Positions 58,773-64,000 of a DNA stretch of 64,000 nucleotides are shown here, piece after piece; positions within the stretch are counted from its first letter, which is position 1; each line of letters starts with the position of its first letter. The position numbers were made by a program, and so were the translations under genes. The stretch spans positions 38,460,676 through 38,524,675 of the forward strand of contig CM049311.1 in NCBI GenBank assembly GCA_026874595.1. Reading direction: 5' to 3'. Below the pieces are notes generated by a model. The model saw only the letters and a list, made by a program, of their open reading frames with translations, ran no database searches and was not told the DNA's origin. This DNA comes from Sipunculus nudus. Its lineage: Eukaryota; Annelida; Sipuncula; Golfingiida; Sipunculidae.

Positions 58773-59146
58773 GTTTAAAGGGCTTAGGAATAACTACACT
58801 CGTTGACACAAAGTATTATGATGCTGTTTGTGTGTTTGTTGATCTGACCACTTTGATCAATAAACATCAATCAGTATTGATTGTAATGCAGTGCGATCAA
58901 AGGTTGTAGTCAAAATGTGTTTTCTGCTTTCTTTCATGACAAAAAAAATGTAACTGTTCTTTTAGCAATGGTCAGTTAATAACATTAAAGTTTTGTTATG
59001 ATACTGTAGTAAAATATGCAAACTTAACCCACCTTAACTATTAAAAGGATATCATTTAACAAATTGGAGCTGGCTGGGAAAAATAAGAATTCTGGGTTTT
59101 CCCGGGAAAAATCAGAATTCTCATTCTTCCCTGGAAAAATGAGAAT
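58262..59146. mobile_element. Palindromic TTCCCGGGAA block around a TA microsatellite
   Basis: 58266-58555 and 59070-59140 contain many head-to-head copies of GAATTCTCATTCTTCCCGGG and its complement. Between them is AT-rich sequence with (TA)n at 58727-58768. The two clusters are inverted overall, and the block interrupts the satellite at 58262, so it is probably a foldback insertion. Confidence 0.65.
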
Positions 59147-60189
59147 CAAATGATAGTATTGTTGCTTTTATTAATGTTTTTATGAGACCATGTCAGACCT
59201 TGGCTCTCTCCAGCCCCTCTGGAGTCACCTGTATGTTGACCTTGTTGAACTTTCAGCAAATTATGCATGCTTGAGGTGAGGCATTCACTCGGGCAGCCAG
59301 GCAGCTTATGGCCAGCCACAGTTGATCCAGGTGTCCAACCCAACTCATCTAGTAGTTTTAACCAGCAACATAACAATAAACAATAAATTAATAAATTTTT
59401 ATTGGATTTTAATAACAAATTAAAAGAAAATAGAAAAGGAATTTGTTAGTTTATAATAACAGGAAATTAACTTGCAGTTCCTGATGATATAAGAATCTTG
59501 TATCGATGGATAGAATGTCACATATTCCAAATTACACAATGCAGTATTTTTCAGTTCAATTTTAATGATATAAAAGTAAATCATATTATTCATTAATAAT
59601 CATTAGGGATCATATGAAGGAAATTAATGATAGACAAAGATGCAGTTGATAATATTAATCTAGATTCCTACTGTGTCTAGTGTGTACATTGATGTGAAAT
59701 TAGCCCAAAATTAATATATTACATTTATTTTTTTTTTAGCCAACCTGTGAGCTTATGCGATGGTGCGGCGTCGTCCGTCCTGTGTCGTACGTTGTGCGTC
59801 GTCTGTACGTTGACCATAGCTGTCTCAAAAATGGCAGGAGCTAGCATCACCAAATTTTTTGCAAATATTCAGTCATCCAAAAAACTTTATCGGATTTTGT
59901 TTATTTTTTTTCTAACTGCATTTTCTTAGATTTTATAGGGAAAAAGCTAAAAAAACTTCAAAAATCTTCTTCTCTGAAACTGTCCAGCCAAATTGTCCAA
60001 TATTTCACAGAAATGATCCCTGAAACAATCTTTTTCAAGTTTGTTCGAATGGTTCCAGTTGGGAGATTTTTGGCTGAGTTACAGGAGGTTGAACTTTGTT
60101 AACTGTGCAAAAAAGCATATTAAAATTTAAATCTCAGAAATGGCTCGAGCTATCATCACCAAATTTTATGCCAGTGTTGGTCACATGAG

Positions 60190-60780
60190 TCATATCTGAA
60201 ATTGAGGTATTGGTGGCACCACCTGCATCGGCCTTTTTTGTACGGGGTCATCAGTGCCCGTATCACACTGACAGCTACAAATAACTTCTTCTCTGAAACG
60301 AAATGGCCAAATTGTTTAATATTGCACAGAAATGATCCTAGGGTAGTGCTTTCTGAAGTTTGTTCAAATGGTCTCAGTTCAGTGACTTTTGGCTAAGTTA
60401 TGGGAAGCTGAATTTAGTCATATGCCATAACAGCCCATTTTAGCTAAGTGGCTACAAAAATCTTTTTCTCAAAAACCACTGGGCCAAATTCTTAAATCTC
60501 ACACATTAATTATCCTTAGATGTTGATAATTCAAGTTTGTTCAAGTTTGTCTCAGTTCAGTGACTTTTGGCTGAGTTATGGGGAGCTGAATTTAGTCATA
60601 TGCCATAACAGCCAATTTTAGCTAAGTGGCTACAAAAATCTTCTTCTCAACAACCACTGGGCCAAATTCTTAAATCTCACACGTTAATTACCCTGAGATG
60701 TTGATAATTCAAATTTGTTCAACTGGTTTTGATTCAATGATTTTTGGCTGAGTTATGGGAAGCTGAACTTTGCCATTTTG
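60190..60780 (-). repeat. About 178-bp satellite of family 2
   Basis: Units share CCATAACAGCC-ATTTTAGCTA, CCACTGGGCCAAATTCTTAA, ATGTTGATAATTCAA and TTTTGGCTGAGTTATGGG. Copies of the same phrase start at about 60424 and 60602. Confidence 0.8.
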
Positions 60781-61544
60781 TTGTATTTTCCCATATGAGT
60801 TATAAACCTACAAAACATTTTTCGACTGATGATGATACTGAGGCCAGTTTGTTAAATATTTTGCAAGAATAATTCCCTGAATCATTCTTATAATAATTGT
60901 CTTTTATGGTTCCAAAAAATGAATTTGGCTGAATTATAAAGATTGAATTGAGTCATTTTACCAAATATGCTAGCTGTGTGAAGCAGATACATTTAGCCTA
61001 GCACCAGTTTATCAGCATCCATTACATCATGCCTCTAGACATTTAGATTTCAGGTTATCTATGGAAAATATTGACAAGAATGTTTTTAAAAGCTTTTAAA
61101 AAATGTAGATTTATGATATTACCTATCATCTGTACACTAACTCATAATTTCTCAGGAATAGCAGGAGCTACCATCCCCAAATGTTATGCAATTATCTGTC
61201 ACATATCAAATGTTGATGGATTCATCTTATTTTTGCTTTCTGCATTTACTTAGATTTTACAAGGAAAAAGCTGAAAAAAACTTGTAAAAGTCTTCTTCTT
61301 GTAAACAGTCCAGCCAAATTGTCCAAATTTTACAGGAATAATCCCAGAGGCGAGCCCTCTCAAGTTTGTTCCAAGGGTTTGTGTTGGATAAATTTTAGCA
61401 GAGTTACATAACAGGCCAAGATTGTGTACGTTTCTTGAATAGGTTGGGAAACTGCCAACTGTTTCAGATTTGGCAACAGATCAAGAGTTCATTCAGTGAA
61501 GCCAAATATAGGTCAACAGTTCAGTCAGTGCAACCAAGCACAAG

Positions 61545-61632
61545 GCATGTGATCACCTCATGGGCAGCATGTGATCATCTCATGGGTAGCATGTGATCTC
61601 CTCATGAGTATCATGTGATAACCTCATGGGTG
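61545..61632. repeat. Four-copy 22-bp tandem repeat
   Basis: Four units of GCATGTGATCACCTCATGGG plus two bases, with few changes. Around it (61440-61880) an irregular about 33-bp motif CAAGAGTTCACTCAGTGCAG recurs. Confidence 0.85.
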
Positions 61633-63019
61633 TCATGCCCCTCAGGGCTGCATATGGAGCCATTCTGTGAGCTTATGCAATTGTGTGGCTACTATTTCAG
61701 ATTTGGCAATAGGCAAAAGGTCAGCCTGGATTTATTTATAGCTTTGGCAGACTGCCAACTGTTTCAGATTATGCAACAGGTCAAGAGTACACTCAGTGCA
61801 GCCAGGTACAGGTAAAAAATTCACTTAGTCTAGCCAGGTGCAGGTCAAGAGTTCACTCAGTGCAGTAGCCTGAGCCAGTAATTTGTCACAGTACACTCGG
61901 GGCAACTGCCTTTCTCACCTAAGCCTGGTCAGCCCCGTGCATCAGACTCAAGGTAAGTTTGATGTATTGGCCTGATATTCTGACCTGTCTATGTGTTTTT
62001 ATGGCTTTCTCGTTCACAAGACAGGTGTCGCCATCTACAATGACTTTTGCAAAGTGTATTTGCCTGCTTAATTCTACAGAAGAATTTGATATATCAGCCT
62101 GAAATTGGGCATATATGTACATGTCAAATAGCTTTGTTGTATACAAGACTGGTGGTGCCACCTACAATAATTTTTGTGTTGTGTGCACCCATGCCAGAAT
62201 TTCAGCAGTGATGTTTGTGTATTGTCTTGTTCAAAATGTTTAGTACTTGCATTGTTCATATATATGAAAAGTAGTGGTTCAACACTGAAGCGTTATACCT
62301 GGTGTATATCCATATGCACAGGTTCGCATTAGGCCTGTAGGCCTTGTTTAATATAAATAAAAGCCATAAATCCAGGTACTTATGATCATTATTTAAATGT
62401 GTGAATTTTGTATATTCAAGATTCTCAACATCATTGTTTGGTGAAAACTATATAAATACCAGACATGGTGCAAATACTTTGCAATTGTATTTAAATAAGA
62501 ATATGAATATGTACTCCATTGTAAAATTTCTTGCATAAAGAATGGGAATTCAGGTAAAAATGAAAGTATATGAATACCAGTGCAAATACTTTCAAAATGT
62601 ATTCATGAATGCATTCATGAATATATTCTTTAATATTATTTTAATAATCATTTCAGTTATATTTCATTTTTAAAAATTATATGATTCTCTTATTATTTTT
62701 AATAAAAATTATATTTGGGACAATGTTTGTAATTTTCTTTAATAAATAGTTAAACTCTTATATTATATGTTCTGCTTATAAGTTATATGGCCAAGTCAAA
62801 ATCTGTGTGACAATAGTACTCCATTTGTTAATAAAATAAATGAAATCAATCCTCTTCCCTGTCTCCAAAGGTACTATCAAAATCATACATAAGCTAACCA
62901 ACAACAACTCATAATACAGCTTGTATTTATTACCACACAAAACCCGCATGTGCCTCATTTCTAAATCATATTTTTTTATCATATATAACAACTGAGCGCC
63001 GTGACCCATAGGTCCCTTG

Positions 63020-63446
63020 TTTCTCATATTTACCATAAATATTCATCTGTACAGTTCCTATGTACATGCCAGAAATTAAGTCAGTTAAGTATAAATTCTT
63101 TAAGTTATGGGCCCGAACATAATGGACTTTGTAAAAAAAATCAGGAAAAATATTTACTCACTTAACATGAACAATTTTAAAACTAGAGTCTATTTTCCTG
63201 AGTATACAACTATGTTTAATTAAGATTCAATTGTTTACCCAAAATTAGATCTGAATTTTGTAAATTTTTTAAGTTATTAGCATAAAAATACAATCAGTAC
63301 CATAAATTTTGCCCAACTTTGACCATGGCACGTTTTTTCCCTGTAAGTACCATTGATTTAATTTTCACAGCATGTAAACATAAATATTTAATTTATTTAA
63401 ATCTGAAATTTGAAAATAAAAGCTTGAAAATTAAGCTAGATGTTGA
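63020..63446 (-). repeat. Satellite unit flanking copy F
   Basis: Reverse complement of the 650-bp satellite (phrases TTATGGGCCCGAACATAATG and ACTTTGACCATGGCACG). It separates copy F from copy G. Confidence 0.8.
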
Positions 63447-64000
63447 TTTTTAGCTCAGCTGACTGTAAGTCATCTGAGCTATAGTCGTGGTCCATTGTCC
63501 GTCGTCCGTCCGTCTGTCCGTCTGTCCGTAGATGTGGCACGTTTTGAAACCGTAAGACCTAGGAATCCAAAATTTGGCATAATGTAAGATGTCCCCAAGA
63601 TCTCCTACCGAGCCGAAAACTGGGTCTTTGCGACTTCATTCTTTTGAGAAATTAAGTAAAAACCTCAATTTTTTATTATAAACCTATTTTCACACTTCAG
63701 GACTGCCTAATATCGAAACCACTCATCTGTTTTTCCTCATATTTACCATAAATATTCCTCTATATAGTTCCTATGTACATGCCAGAAATTAGGTCTGTAT
63801 TATATAATTTAAAAACGTTATGGGCCCAAACATAATGCATTTTGTAAAAAAATCAGGAAAGATGTTTGATCACTTAACACAAAACATGTTAAAGCTATGG
63901 ACTTTTTTTCCAGTAATATAACTTAAATTAATCAAAATTAAATTGTATACCCAAAATTAGATCAAAATCTTTTGAATTTTTTAAAAAAATAACAAAAAAT
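63447..64000 (-). mobile_element. Helentron-like element, family 1, copy G (right end, cut by window edge)
   Basis: TTTTAGCTCAGCTGACTGTA with the hairpin AGTCATCTGAGCT, then GTCCGTCC repeats and the 650-bp satellite. This is the 3' end of a minus-strand copy whose 5' end lies beyond 64000. Confidence 0.85.

Larger units (their letters stand above)
59737..62349 (-). mobile_element. Family-2 Helentron-like element nested in copy F
   Basis: On the minus strand it begins AACAAGGCCTACAGGCCTAA (palindrome GGCCTACAGGCC) followed by GCGAACCTGTG. It ends CACAGGTTGGCTAAAAA, so GCSAACCTGTG is inverted at both ends. Copy D at about 13170-13190 gives the uninterrupted site. The core has diverged 160-180-bp units (phrase CCACTGGGCCAAATTCTTAA), a few CACCACC/GGTGG palindromes, a GTCGTCCGTCC stretch near the end, and a 22-bp tandem repeat. 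No coding capacity. Confidence 0.82.
57262..63019 (-). mobile_element. Helentron-like element, family 1, copy F (5.8 kb, minus strand)
   Basis: On the minus strand it begins CAAGGGACCTATGGGTCA at 63019 and ends with the hairpin and CAGCTGAGCTAAAAA at 57262. The first part (63019-62350, then 59736-59146) matches copy D. A family-2 element interrupts it. It continues with a CCCGGGAA palindrome block, then satellite units (58260-57262) with GTCCGTCC near the end. Its upstream flank is the same satellite position as for copy D. Confidence 0.82.

Overview
This is a eukaryotic, AT-rich, repeat-dense genomic window with short exons, long introns and GT-AG splice sites. The host genes are of animal type. 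The mobile elements combine L1/Tx1-type LINE remains, Helentron-like non-autonomous elements carrying core satellites, tRNA-like SINEs and many foldback elements. That mix is typical of molluscs, particularly bivalves, but the species assignment is an inference.

Host genes. One gene is certain: carnitine O-palmitoyltransferase 1 (CPT1) on the minus strand. Seven consecutive coding exons lie between 25958 and 15777. They encode about the first 293 residues: the malonyl-CoA-sensing N-terminus, two transmembrane helices and the start of the acyltransferase domain. The catalytic half is not visible and must lie left of position 1, beyond an intron of more than 15 kb filled with transposons. A second gene starts on the plus strand with a 31-codon first coding exon at 55162-55254; I cannot identify its product. 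A CpG-richer patch at about 46.15-46.62 kb carries back-to-back candidate donor sites and could be a shared, divergent promoter for the two genes. This is speculative.

Repeats by region. 1-15.4 kb: a decayed LINE (about 1-11498) lies in satellite DNA and is split by two Helentron-like elements, one of which contains a third; another follows at 12.5-15.1 kb. 15.4-26.1 kb: the CPT1 exons, with two copies of one MITE and tRNA-like SINE remnants in introns. 26.1-46 kb: probably the CPT1 5' intron or upstream DNA, holding 318-bp satellites, a three-level nest at 32.8-36.9 kb (hAT-like element containing a foldback containing a satellite-bearing element), and a 1.5-kb hAT-like MITE at 44.1-45.6 kb. 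48.5-52.3 kb: a long Helentron-like element with another family nested in it. 52.4-53.3 kb: an 816-bp foldback. 57.3-64 kb: a 5.8-kb Helentron-like element on the minus strand, broken by a second family.

Overall pattern. At least three unrelated-looking element families share one architecture: a hairpin at the 5' end, a subterminal inverted repeat at both ends, insertion into A-runs without visible target duplication, and a swappable satellite core. In most of these cores the monomers carry the 12-bp palindrome GGTGGCGCCACC or a one-base variant. Paralogous empty sites inside the window confirm two of the insertions. No bacterial operon, CRISPR array, rRNA or intact tRNA gene is present.
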